From assembly GCA_964352905.1 (NCBI GenBank), contig CAYGTS010000037.1:1-18553 (forward strand): a DNA stretch of 18,553 bases, written 5' to 3'. Below the pieces are notes generated by a model. The model searched no databases, had not been told where the DNA came from, and worked only from the letters and a program-made list of their open reading frames with translations. The stretch's first letter is position 1. Each line of letters starts with the position of its first letter. The DNA comes from CAYGTS01 sp964352905. Lineage in GTDB: Bacteria > Pseudomonadota > Gammaproteobacteria > JAHCLG01. Of the stretch, positions 5,667-13,110 are shown in pieces. The translations under genes were made by a program, and so were the position numbers.

Positions 5667-6962
5667 ATGGCAAGAAGGAAGCTATCAATGCACATTTACA
5701 AGACAATTTTATATCGATTAAAAAAAGGGGATAGTGCTCGTCAAATTGCTCGAGAAGGTTTAGCTGGCAGGCGCAAGATCAATGAAATTAGCCAAATTGC
5801 CACAGAGCAAGGTTGGCTCAGCCCACTGCAAGCGTTACCTGATGAATCAACAATTGCAGCAGTGATTGATCATTTATCACATCAACAAACGCCTGTAGAA
5901 GAATCACACCGCTCATCGGTTTATCAATTCAAATCTTTTATTACGCAAGCAGTAAATGAAGGTATCAGTGCAAAAGTAATTTATCAACGTTTAGCGGAAT
6001 ATCATAACTTCAAAGGCGCTTATAATAGTGTTCAACGTTTTGTTCAAAAAATAAAAAAAAGTAAGCTGCCTAAAATGACAATTCCACTTGATTTTGCAAT
6101 TGCAGAAGCAGCACAAGTTGACTTTGGTCAAGGTCCAGAGCTTTATGATGAACGTGTTGGCAGAGTTGTGAAAACCCATTTTTTTGTGATGACGCTTTGC
6201 TGGTCACGGCACCAATATGTTGAACTTGTGACACGACAAACGAGTGAAACTTGGCTACGTTGCCATCAAAATGCATTTCTCTTTTTCGGTGGGGTTGTTA
6301 AAAAAATTATCATTGATAATGCAAAATGCGCCATTGTGAAAGCATGCTATTATGAACCTGTCGTACAAAGAAGTTATGAGGCCTTTGCACAAGATTATGG
6401 CTTTATTATTTCGGCCTGCCCACCTTATGATCCACAAAAAAAAGGACGTGTCGAAGCAGGGGTTAAATATGTAAAAAATAATTTTTTACCCTTACGCGAA
6501 TTTCGTAGCCTGCAGCACGCTAATCATGAATTAAAAAAATGGAATAATGAAGTTGCCGGTCAGCGAATTCACGGTAGCACATTTAAAAAGCCCTTAACAC
6601 TTTTTAATCAAGCTGAAAAAATAAAATTAATTTCCTTGCCAACGCCTCTACCTGAGATTGCAACGTGGCATCAAGTGTGTGTTTATCGTGACTGTCATGT
6701 GCGATTTGAATCATGCCAATATAGTGTCCCTTTTGAATATTATCAAAAGACTCTCTGGTTAAAAGCAACCCCAACGATGGTGCAGTTATATCATGAACAT
6801 CACTATCTCACGTCCCATGTTAGAGCCTATGAAAAAGGTACAAAACGCACTAACATAAATCACTTACCTTCAAATGCTAAATTTTATTTAAAGCGCGATA
6901 GCCAGTGGTGTTTAGAAAAAGCACGCGTTATCGGAGAGCATTGTTGGTTAGTGATTGATTGA
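5667..6962 (+). CDS. istA: IS21-family transposase IstA, main part (frameshifted before its C-terminus)
   Basis: This 431-residue frame holds nearly all of an IstA DDE transposase. An N-terminal helix-turn-helix region (GDSARQIAREGLAGRRKI, 21-38) is followed by the integrase core with D152 (QVDFGQGPE), D217 (IIIDNAK) and E263 (GRVEAGVKYVK), then the beta-barrel-like region (YSVPFEYY). The ATG at 5667 has AGAGG five bases ahead. The frame ends early, at TGA 6960-6962: the sequence GATTGATTGATG contains a tandem GATT, and removing one copy joins it in frame to the next 91-residue frame, the missing C-terminus. With the frameshift the protein lacks its C-terminal helical region that contacts IstB, so activity is doubtful. 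Confidence 0.9.
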   Translation: MARRKLSMHIYKTILYRLKKGDSARQIAREGLAGRRKINEISQIATEQGWLSPLQALPDESTIAAVIDHLSHQQTPVEESHRSSVYQFKSFITQAVNEGISAKVIYQRLAEYHNFKGAYNSVQRFVQKIKKSKLPKMTIPLDFAIAEAAQVDFGQGPELYDERVGRVVKTHFFVMTLCWSRHQYVELVTRQTSETWLRCHQNAFLFFGGVVKKIIIDNAKCAIVKACYYEPVVQRSYEAFAQDYGFIISACPPYDPQKKGRVEAGVKYVKNNFLPLREFRSLQHANHELKKWNNEVAGQRIHGSTFKKPLTLFNQAEKIKLISLPTPLPEIATWHQVCVYRDCHVRFESCQYSVPFEYYQKTLWLKATPTMVQLYHEHHYLTSHVRAYEKGTKRTNINHLPSNAKFYLKRDSQWCLEKARVIGEHCWLVID

Positions 6963-7230
6963 TGAGTTAGTGAATCATAAAACCAAGGATTTATTACGTC
7001 AGGCACAAGCTATTTTATCACTACTAGAAGATTATGAGCAGGCCCAATTAGAGCAGGCATGTCAGCGTGCCATTGCGTTTAACACGTATGATTACAAAAC
7101 GATACGAACCATGTTAAAGGAGGGATTAGAAGATGACTTAACCCATCACAACGTGCCAGAAGAAGTGACACGTACAATTTATTCAGGGCAAGCCAGTTTT
7201 CAGCGGTGTGCCCAAGATTTTATTCAATAA
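6955..7230 (+). pseudogene. istA: IstA C-terminal fragment in shifted frame
   Basis: The frame from 6955 (TTG) reads IDELVNHKTKDLLRQAQAIL..., then YDYKTIRTMLKEGLED, which is the usual IstA C-terminal helical region (YRTVKRILxxGLD-type motif). It has no ribosome-binding site of its own and depends on frameshifting or reinitiation at the overlapping ATTGATTGA. The simplest reading is a 4-bp slippage mutation in a single istA gene. istB follows after 17 bases. Confidence 0.8.
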
Positions 7231-7247
7231 TTTAACGAGGAATTTTT

Positions 7248-8018
7248 ATGTTAACAATACCAACTGAAATTAATCAGTTATTTAAAAAATTAAATTTGGC
7301 TGGCATGAGTAATGCTTATCAACAACGTAATCAAGAGGCTTTGGCTAATCAATTATCGTATTCAGAATTTTTGCAACTTTTGCTAAATGATGAAGTTTTA
7401 TTACGAGACCAACGCCGTTATGAACGTCGGCTCCATAAAGCAAATTTTAAAGGACAAAAAACCATCGAGAATTTTGACTTCAACTTTAATCCAAATATTA
7501 AGCAAACACTTATTCGTGATTTAGCGACATGTCATTTTATCCAAGAAAAGTTACCTGTTCTTATTATGGGGCCATGCGGAACAGGAAAATCACATCTTGC
7601 TCAAGCTATAGGTCATTGTGCTATCCAGAAAGGTTATGATGTTGTGTTTACCACTGCTCAAAAATTTTCTGATGAACTACAAAATGCTAGAGCCATTAAT
7701 CGCTATACTCAAAAGTTAAAAGCTTGGGCTAAAATTGCTTTGTTAATCATTGATGACTTTGGCTTAAAGCCTCTTCGCCATCCACAAGATGAAGATTTGC
7801 ATGCGCTTATTGCTGAACGCTCTGAAACTGCTGCCACTATCTTTACCAGTAATCTTAATTTACATGAATGGCAGCAAGCTTTTACTAACCAGTTGCTTGG
7901 CGTCGCTACGGTGGATAGATTACGCCATAATGCCTATCACGTTATTTTAGAAGGCAAAAGCTATCGTTCGGTTAATAAAAAAAATACCAGGAAGATATTG
8001 GAGCAGTCAGATTCTTAG
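7248..8018 (+). CDS. istB: IS21-family helper ATPase IstB
   Basis: A 256-residue AAA+ (DnaC-like) ATPase that assembles on target DNA and activates the IstA transposase. Walker A is GPCGTGKSH (108-116), Walker B is LLIIDDFG (166-172) with D169-D170, and TSNLNLHEW contains the sensor I region. A GAGG ribosome-binding site sits ahead of the ATG, and the stop is followed by the right terminal repeat. Length is normal for the family (about 250), and no damage is visible, in contrast to istA. Confidence 0.93.
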   Translation: MLTIPTEINQLFKKLNLAGMSNAYQQRNQEALANQLSYSEFLQLLLNDEVLLRDQRRYERRLHKANFKGQKTIENFDFNFNPNIKQTLIRDLATCHFIQEKLPVLIMGPCGTGKSHLAQAIGHCAIQKGYDVVFTTAQKFSDELQNARAINRYTQKLKAWAKIALLIIDDFGLKPLRHPQDEDLHALIAERSETAATIFTSNLNLHEWQQAFTNQLLGVATVDRLRHNAYHVILEGKSYRSVNKKNTRKILEQSDS

Positions 8019-8073
8019 TGTTACAGTTTAGGCCGCAGTTCAGCCATTAGACTTGGTTATTTTTTGAACAAAA

Positions 8074-8125
8074 TGGATCCCTTTGAAGTGGTTATAAAGT
8101 GGATCCTTTTAGGTGGTGATTCACA
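8074..8125 (-). repeat. IS21-family right terminal inverted repeat
   Basis: Perfect 52-base reverse complement of 5510-5561, marking the right boundary of the element. Confidence 0.88.
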
Positions 8126-8248
8126 ACTCCCAAAAATGGTTAAAATTAGACCAGGCCCTGACTTTTTCATATCAATCACCGTGAGCAATATGATATCATG
8201 TACTATCAACTAGAAAGAGAATTTTTTATCACGTAACGGATTAAATCT
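8126..8248 (+). promoter_or_regulatory. Upstream region of the SDR-LOV-epimerase genes with a small palindrome
   Basis: This 123-base gap between the IS right end and the first gene must contain the present promoter. A perfect 10-bp palindrome, ATGATATCAT (8190-8199), stands 50 bases ahead of the start and could be an operator. I see no strong -35/-10 pair. The IS may have removed genes or promoter sequence that once lay further upstream. Confidence 0.3.
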
Positions 8249-8974
8249 ATGGACTCTATTATTTTCGTTGGTGCTAACTCAGACATTGCAAAAGCTACAC
8301 TTGCACTCTTAGGCGCCACTAAAAATGTCATACTACTCACTCGTGACGCTAACAAATTACCCCATGATATTCAAAGCCAATATGAGTGTCACAGTTGCAA
8401 CCCTTGTCAGCAAGAAGACCTAACTAAATGCTTCGAGTCCATTTTAGCTCAACACAGTATTCAGTCGGTAGTTAATTTTTGTGGCAACATTATGCTCAAG
8501 CCTGCCGCCACCCTCACCCTTGCCGATTGGCAGCAAACCATTGATATTAATCTCACCACGGCATTCAATGTTGCGCATGTCACAACAAAAAACGTTACAA
8601 AGGATTGTAGCTTGATCTTTTTTTCTACGGCCGCCGCCCATATAGGTTTGCCTAATCATGAAGCCATAGCGGCAGCAAAGGCAGGTATTGAAGGCCTATC
8701 AAAGTCAATTGCTGCAAGCTATGCTAAGCAAAATATTCGCAGCAATGTGATTGCACCAGGATTAATTCAATCGAATTTATCAACCCCCATCACTACCAGT
8801 GAGCGCGGTAAGGCGTTATCACTTTCGCTACATGGTCTAAACCGTCTGGGTGAGCCTAAAGATATTGCCAGTATGGTAAAATGGCTACTCGATTCAGATA
8901 ACAACTGGATCACAGGCGAGGTCATCCGAATCGATGGTGGACTATCAGCAACAAAATGTTACCCAAATCATTAA
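8249..8974 (+). CDS. SDR-family (short-chain dehydrogenase) Rossmann protein lacking the catalytic Tyr
   Basis: A 241-residue NAD(P)-binding protein: nucleotide-binding turn GANSDIA (8-14), NFCGN (77-80) in place of NNAG, catalytic-type Ser126 in FFSTAAA, and a C-terminal IDGGLS typical of SDRs. The usual YxxxK is changed: the lysine K144 is present, but residue 140 is Ile (NHEAIAAAKAG). Without that tyrosine the normal proton transfer is not possible, so it may bind nucleotide or act as a partner rather than a dehydrogenase. It lies 12 bases before a LOV receptor gene on the same strand. Cytosolic. The PNHEAxAAAKAG pattern is seen in SDRs encoded near photolyase and light-response genes in other gammaproteobacteria (from memory). 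Confidence 0.85.
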   Translation: MDSIIFVGANSDIAKATLALLGATKNVILLTRDANKLPHDIQSQYECHSCNPCQQEDLTKCFESILAQHSIQSVVNFCGNIMLKPAATLTLADWQQTIDINLTTAFNVAHVTTKNVTKDCSLIFFSTAAAHIGLPNHEAIAAAKAGIEGLSKSIAASYAKQNIRSNVIAPGLIQSNLSTPITTSERGKALSLSLHGLNRLGEPKDIASMVKWLLDSDNNWITGEVIRIDGGLSATKCYPNH

Positions 8975-8986
8975 AAGGAGAAAAAT

Positions 8987-9364
8987 ATGGATAATCTATC
9001 CGTCGAAGATCAGTTGGATTTGTTAAAGCGCAGCTTAGAATCAATACCTCGAGGTATTCTAATCACGGACTGTCAACAAGAAGATGATCCGATCATTTAT
9101 GCAAATCATTTTTTTTTGAAAATGAGCGGATATGAGCTTGAAGAGGTTATAGGAAAAAACTGCCGCTTTATGCAAGGTGAAGAAACAGATCCTGAAGCCC
9201 TAAAAAAGCTAGCCATTGCTATTAAGAATCGTGAGCCCGTGACGGTAAAAATGATTAATTACCGAAAAAACGGCGATAAATTTTTGAATGAATTTACAAT
9301 TTGCCCTGTTAAAGATGAAAATGGTAACGTCACTCACTGCATAGGCCTTGAAAAAGAATTATGA
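8987..9364 (+). CDS. Short LOV-domain blue-light photoreceptor
   Basis: A 125-residue protein consisting of a single LOV (PAS) domain with an N-terminal helix (1-20) and no effector. The flavin-binding signature GKNCRFMQG (57-65) includes the adduct-forming cysteine C59; NYRKNGDKFLNEF (91-103) carries the two conserved asparagines that contact the flavin ring. In blue light such proteins form a cysteinyl-FMN adduct and change dimer state. Oddly, the conserved signalling glutamine (GxQ in the last strand) is Glu here (GLE, 120-122), and the chain ends three residues later, leaving no C-terminal output helix. AAGGAG seven bases ahead of the ATG. Its TGA overlaps the ATG of the next gene (ATGA), so the two are translationally coupled. 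Confidence 0.92.
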   Translation: MDNLSVEDQLDLLKRSLESIPRGILITDCQQEDDPIIYANHFFLKMSGYELEEVIGKNCRFMQGEETDPEALKKLAIAIKNREPVTVKMINYRKNGDKFLNEFTICPVKDENGNVTHCIGLEKEL

Positions 9365-10263
9365 ATATACTAATTGCTGGAGGTAGTGGCTTTATCGGCG
9401 ACTACCTCACTAAATTTTTAATCCAAGAGGGACATAACGTAACCGTATTGACACGGTCACCCAAAAAGATGAGCGAGGAAACTAACATACTTGAGTGGAA
9501 TGGAAAAACTTTAGGAACTAACCAGAGATTCGATATTATCATCAATCTCTGTGGTAAGAATATTGCTAGAAAAAGGTGGTCAAAAAAAAGAAAAGGTCAG
9601 CTTCTAGCGAGCCGCATTGATTCGACTAAAGCGATTGTTTCATACATTGAAAATGATCCATCAACCGTTAAACCAAGGCTGCTCAATGCAAGCGCCATTG
9701 GTTACTACCCTAGCAGTGATCAAATACAAACAGAAGAAAATCCCGTGAATTCAAAAGAAAGATCTTTCTCAAGAGAACTCGTCAGTGAATGGGAAAGCTG
9801 CGCTCAAAAAGCAACTGAATATGGCTGCCAAGTATCCTGCTTACGCTTTGGCGTTGTATTGGGTAGAGGCGGAGGAATGCTTGCTAAGATACTTCCTGCT
9901 TTTAAACTAGGTCTAGGAACTGTCATGGGAAATAAAAACGCTCATTTAAGCTGGATACATATTGAGGATCTTTGCCGCGCCATACAGTTTATTGTTCAGA
10001 CAAAAAAACCTGAGTCTACCTACAACCTCACTTCACCCTCATCCTGCACACAACTTTCACTTGCTAAAACAGTTGCTAAAGCTTGCCATAAACCATGTTT
10101 CCTATACCTCTCCGAGTTTTTCATAGAAAATGTTTTTGGCCAGATGGGCAAAGAACTGCTATTAGTAGATCAAAAAATATTTCCAAAAAATCTTGAAAAT
10201 GCAGGTTTTAAATTTAATTATAAAGATATCAAGCATGCAATAAGTAATATTTTACAAAAATAA
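9361..10263 (+). CDS. TIGR01777/SDR39U1-type NAD(P)-binding epimerase-like protein
   Basis: A 300-residue extended-SDR protein. Visible: GGSGFIG nucleotide-binding motif (7-13), ASAIGYY (110-116), RFGVVLGRGGG, SWIHIEDL, and the family-specific C-terminal domain with FGQMGKELLL and a terminal GFKFNYKDIKHA. This is the YfcH-like family (TIGR01777), of unknown reaction. The start overlaps the LOV gene stop by four bases, so the two products are likely made in fixed ratio. Together with the SDR and LOV proteins it suggests a light-regulated redox or cofactor function, but that is inference from context. It is convergent with the next gene, 15 bases away, with no obvious terminator between. Confidence 0.88.
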   Translation: MNILIAGGSGFIGDYLTKFLIQEGHNVTVLTRSPKKMSEETNILEWNGKTLGTNQRFDIIINLCGKNIARKRWSKKRKGQLLASRIDSTKAIVSYIENDPSTVKPRLLNASAIGYYPSSDQIQTEENPVNSKERSFSRELVSEWESCAQKATEYGCQVSCLRFGVVLGRGGGMLAKILPAFKLGLGTVMGNKNAHLSWIHIEDLCRAIQFIVQTKKPESTYNLTSPSSCTQLSLAKTVAKACHKPCFLYLSEFFIENVFGQMGKELLLVDQKIFPKNLENAGFKFNYKDIKHAISNILQK

Positions 10264-10278
10264 AAATATCAATAAAGC

Positions 10279-12486
10279 TTACAACTCACCAAAAGAGAAA
10301 TCGGGATCACCCACAATAACCAAACCCAAAGTGCCATCAATGGTTATATAGTCACCACTGATAATCCTTTCAAGCAAACTGCCAACACCATTTACGCAAG
10401 GTATCCCTAACTCTCTAGCAATAATTACCCCATGTATTAACATCCCTCCACGACGCTCAACAATACCTCTCGCAAGAGGAACCAAGTGTGTCATGTTTGG
10501 ATCAACCGCGTCACAAATAATTATATCACCGGGATTAAATGACTTGATATCTTCAAGCGTAGAAATTCGGCAAGCATAACCACTTGCAGTTCCTGGCACT
10601 GCAGGCTGTCCTTTTAATTGTCGAGGACGAATCTTCGATTGAACGTTATCAACGGCTTTATTTCCACGATTAACAAGCTTTATAGCGTCGTGGCTGACTC
10701 CCTTTAGCGCTGAAATAATAGGTATTGCATCCGGCTCACCTACATCTATCGACTCCTGTAACCTACCTGAATCAACTAGGCGTTTTTTTCCTTCATTCAT
10801 CACTTTTAAAAATTGGCTTTCCAGCCTCGACAGTAATAAATTATCGTCATCTCTCAGCGCCCAACTTAAGCGTGCAATTTTAAGCAATGATTTTGCATAT
10901 TGATTATCATGTGCAGCGGCAATATATTTATCGAAAAAAATAGGATTATCATCATTTTTTTGGGGAAGATTTTTTGCTTGCGCGAAATTTAGCAATAGAT
11001 TAATAATTAAATCGTCACGATTAATCCAACTCCCAGCCTTAAGAGTCATGTCAAAGTATTTGTTTTTTAGAGCACAATATGACCGAACAATTAAACCACC
11101 ATTGAGCATAGATCTTATGTTTTCTATATCTTGCCTATCTAATTCATGCTTGCCCTGCTCAACCCATGAACGTAAACATTGCACGGCCTCGGCACTAGAA
11201 AAAAGAACCTGATGACACTTGTGCAGTGCTTGCAAACGACGACGAGCAATCCTATCTTTAGTCTTTAAAAGATGAGTAAATTCATAAGGGTCTTCTGGTT
11301 TTACAGTGTCATTATAGTACTGACCAAATTCACGCACACCGTGTGCAAAAGGAATAAACTTTTCTTTGTAAATATGTCTCCATTTATGCAAGCTATCAAT
11401 TCTGCTATTTATTGTTTCCGCCAACTGAAAATTATTTTGGGCCGAAACCTCTTCCGCTTCCATATCATCACCCTCAGCTATCAATTCTGGTATTAATTTA
11501 TTTTTGACCTCGGAAGCAAGGTTTTTTAGCTTAATATAGTTAGGCGTTAAACTAAGATACCACACTCGTTTTTCATTCGAATCTAACACGTAGCTAATAG
11601 GGCGAACCTGTAAAATAGTAATCCTTGCATCACTAAAAGTCCACTCCACATCAACAGGAGATTTTAAAATCGTCTCTATCTTCAGCAGCTGCTTTGCCAC
11701 ATCGTGAAGCAAATTTTCTAATACACCAGATTTGGGCACGGTTGACATCTTATTTTGTTTTTTAGGGTGCAATTTTAAATCTTCTCGACTAACTTTATAA
11801 TGATCTGGCTCAACTGACCCATCAACTAATCCAGAACACAGTCCTGGCACAACCTCAATCATTAAATACTCTGATGAAGCCTCATTTGGATCGCGACTAA
11901 ACGCAACTCCTGAGTATTCACCTAGAATCATTTTTTGCATCAGGATCGCCATACTGCTTTTCTGTACATCAAGGGAAATTTCTTTGCGATAAAGGAGCGA
12001 TCGGTCAGACCATAACGATGACCATACCTTCAAAATAGAGTCTGTAATAGCCGTAAAATTCTTGCAACCAATATAAGAATCATACAAGCCGGCAAAAGAT
12101 GCGTTTTTCATATCTTCTTGAGGTGATGAGGACCTTATAGCTACTCCACTTTCAAGCCAATCAAGTGGAATCGAACTTCTTAACTCCTCAATTAAATCAG
12201 CAGAGAGTGTAGAATGAATAATTTGATTTCGAATTCTTAAACCACAATCCCATAATTCCTCCCAACGCATATCGTCCATTGATTTTCTGCCTAACTCAAC
12301 CTCAATAATACTGATTAAATTATTTTTATTTAAAAAATCATGGTATGCTGAGCTGTTCAAACAAAGGGAATCCGGAACAAAAAAACCAGCTTCTTTTACA
12401 CGTGCTAGGGAATATGACTTACGACCGATAATATCAGTAGAGTAAGATTTATCTAATGGGTTGATATATTTCAATCTGGAGTCCAC
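10279..12486 (-). CDS. PEP synthase-like phosphotransferase (PPDK N-terminal domain plus phosphohistidine domain)
   Basis: A 735-residue enzyme with two recognisable parts. Residues 1-300 form the ATP-binding PPDK/PEP-synthase N domain: VAIRSSSPQED (115-125), FAGLYDSY (131-138), EYSGVAFSRDP (190-200) and VDVEWTF...LQVRPI (278-297). The C-terminus (about 650-735) is the swivelling phosphohistidine domain, ERRGGMLIHGVIIARELGIPCV, with phosphorylatable H685. The middle differs from pyruvate-binding PEP synthase, and the barrel domain is absent, so it resembles rifampin phosphotransferase-type enzymes that move a phosphate from ATP through His to a small molecule. The substrate is unknown. The GTG start has AGGAAG seven bases ahead and overlaps the upstream gene by 16 bases, showing a translationally coupled pair. 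Confidence 0.85.
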   Translation of the reverse strand: MDSRLKYINPLDKSYSTDIIGRKSYSLARVKEAGFFVPDSLCLNSSAYHDFLNKNNLISIIEVELGRKSMDDMRWEELWDCGLRIRNQIIHSTLSADLIEELRSSIPLDWLESGVAIRSSSPQEDMKNASFAGLYDSYIGCKNFTAITDSILKVWSSLWSDRSLLYRKEISLDVQKSSMAILMQKMILGEYSGVAFSRDPNEASSEYLMIEVVPGLCSGLVDGSVEPDHYKVSREDLKLHPKKQNKMSTVPKSGVLENLLHDVAKQLLKIETILKSPVDVEWTFSDARITILQVRPISYVLDSNEKRVWYLSLTPNYIKLKNLASEVKNKLIPELIAEGDDMEAEEVSAQNNFQLAETINSRIDSLHKWRHIYKEKFIPFAHGVREFGQYYNDTVKPEDPYEFTHLLKTKDRIARRRLQALHKCHQVLFSSAEAVQCLRSWVEQGKHELDRQDIENIRSMLNGGLIVRSYCALKNKYFDMTLKAGSWINRDDLIINLLLNFAQAKNLPQKNDDNPIFFDKYIAAAHDNQYAKSLLKIARLSWALRDDDNLLLSRLESQFLKVMNEGKKRLVDSGRLQESIDVGEPDAIPIISALKGVSHDAIKLVNRGNKAVDNVQSKIRPRQLKGQPAVPGTASGYACRISTLEDIKSFNPGDIIICDAVDPNMTHLVPLARGIVERRGGMLIHGVIIARELGIPCVNGVGSLLERIISGDYITIDGTLGLVIVGDPDFSFGEL

Positions 12487-12971
12487 TCATAAACTTCCTG
12501 TAAGTGAGTCACATATAAACACCGCGTAATATCAACAAGAAAAAAAACACAGCTATCCGAGGAAACTAACTCATCAAGGTAATTATGCTTTGCTAACAGC
12601 TTACTTTTGGCATCCGCAATCTTGTTACTATCTTGTATTTTTTTTGCCACCCCATTGACTGTCAGTGCCGATATTTGTGATATTCTATCACTGTGCTTGT
12701 CACGATCATCTATTAACATAGCCACCTGATCACACTGCTTGAGTAATTGGTACTTCCTGGTATAGCTCAATGTCGCAAAAATAATATTACGCATATTATT
12801 ATTCACTACAAAAGCAACTAACGAGCCGTAAGGTACAGTGTCATTTCTAGTGCATAAAACGGCAAAGTCTTGCGACAAGAGAAGCTCATTAACACGCCGC
12901 TCAATACTATCGTTAGAGCTACTTTTGTCAGACCGGTGCTCATTTTCTAAATCAAATTTTTCTTTATCCAT
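12471..12971 (-). CDS. Pyridoxamine 5'-phosphate oxidase-like flavin split-barrel protein
   Basis: A 166-residue protein of the FMN-binding split-barrel kind: a disordered, charged start (about 1-22), then helix IERRVNELL, strand FAVLCTRNDTVPYGSLVAFVV (36-56), NIIFATLSYTRKYQLLK, CDQVAMLIDDR and a TVNGVAKKI segment, in the usual order. Typical relatives bind FMN, F420 or haem and reduce small molecules. The Pro-Tyr-Gly-Ser stretch (47-50) is the family's strand-turn that contacts the flavin phosphate. It is the first gene of a two-gene minus-strand unit with the PEP-synthase-like enzyme and overlaps it. Specific activity not assignable. Confidence 0.75.
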   Translation of the reverse strand: MDKEKFDLENEHRSDKSSSNDSIERRVNELLLSQDFAVLCTRNDTVPYGSLVAFVVNNNMRNIIFATLSYTRKYQLLKQCDQVAMLIDDRDKHSDRISQISALTVNGVAKKIQDSNKIADAKSKLLAKHNYLDELVSSDSCVFFLVDITRCLYVTHLQEVYEWTPD

Positions 12972-13110
12972 TACCTTTTTCCGATCAAAATATTCGCAGA
13001 TGGGCGCGTGCCATGCAAACTGCTTAATGTAAAAGCGTTAATCTCAGGCAGGGAACACTGTCTGACTAAAGCGCTTAAAAACTACGAACAAAAATGAACC
13101 GAGGTTCAAC

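Larger units (their letters stand above)
5510..8125 (+). mobile_element. IS21-family insertion sequence with long perfect terminal inverted repeats
   Basis: The element has 52-bp perfect inverted repeats at 5510-5561 and 8074-8125, starting TGTGAATCACCACC, with an internal GGATCC-containing repeat. Inside are istA (in two frames) and istB, the hallmark pair of the IS21 family. The ends beginning with TG fit the family. I could not identify a clean target duplication (left flank ...CATCCT, right flank ACTCCC...), so the element may have recombined since insertion. Size about 2.6 kb, normal for the family. Confidence 0.88.
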
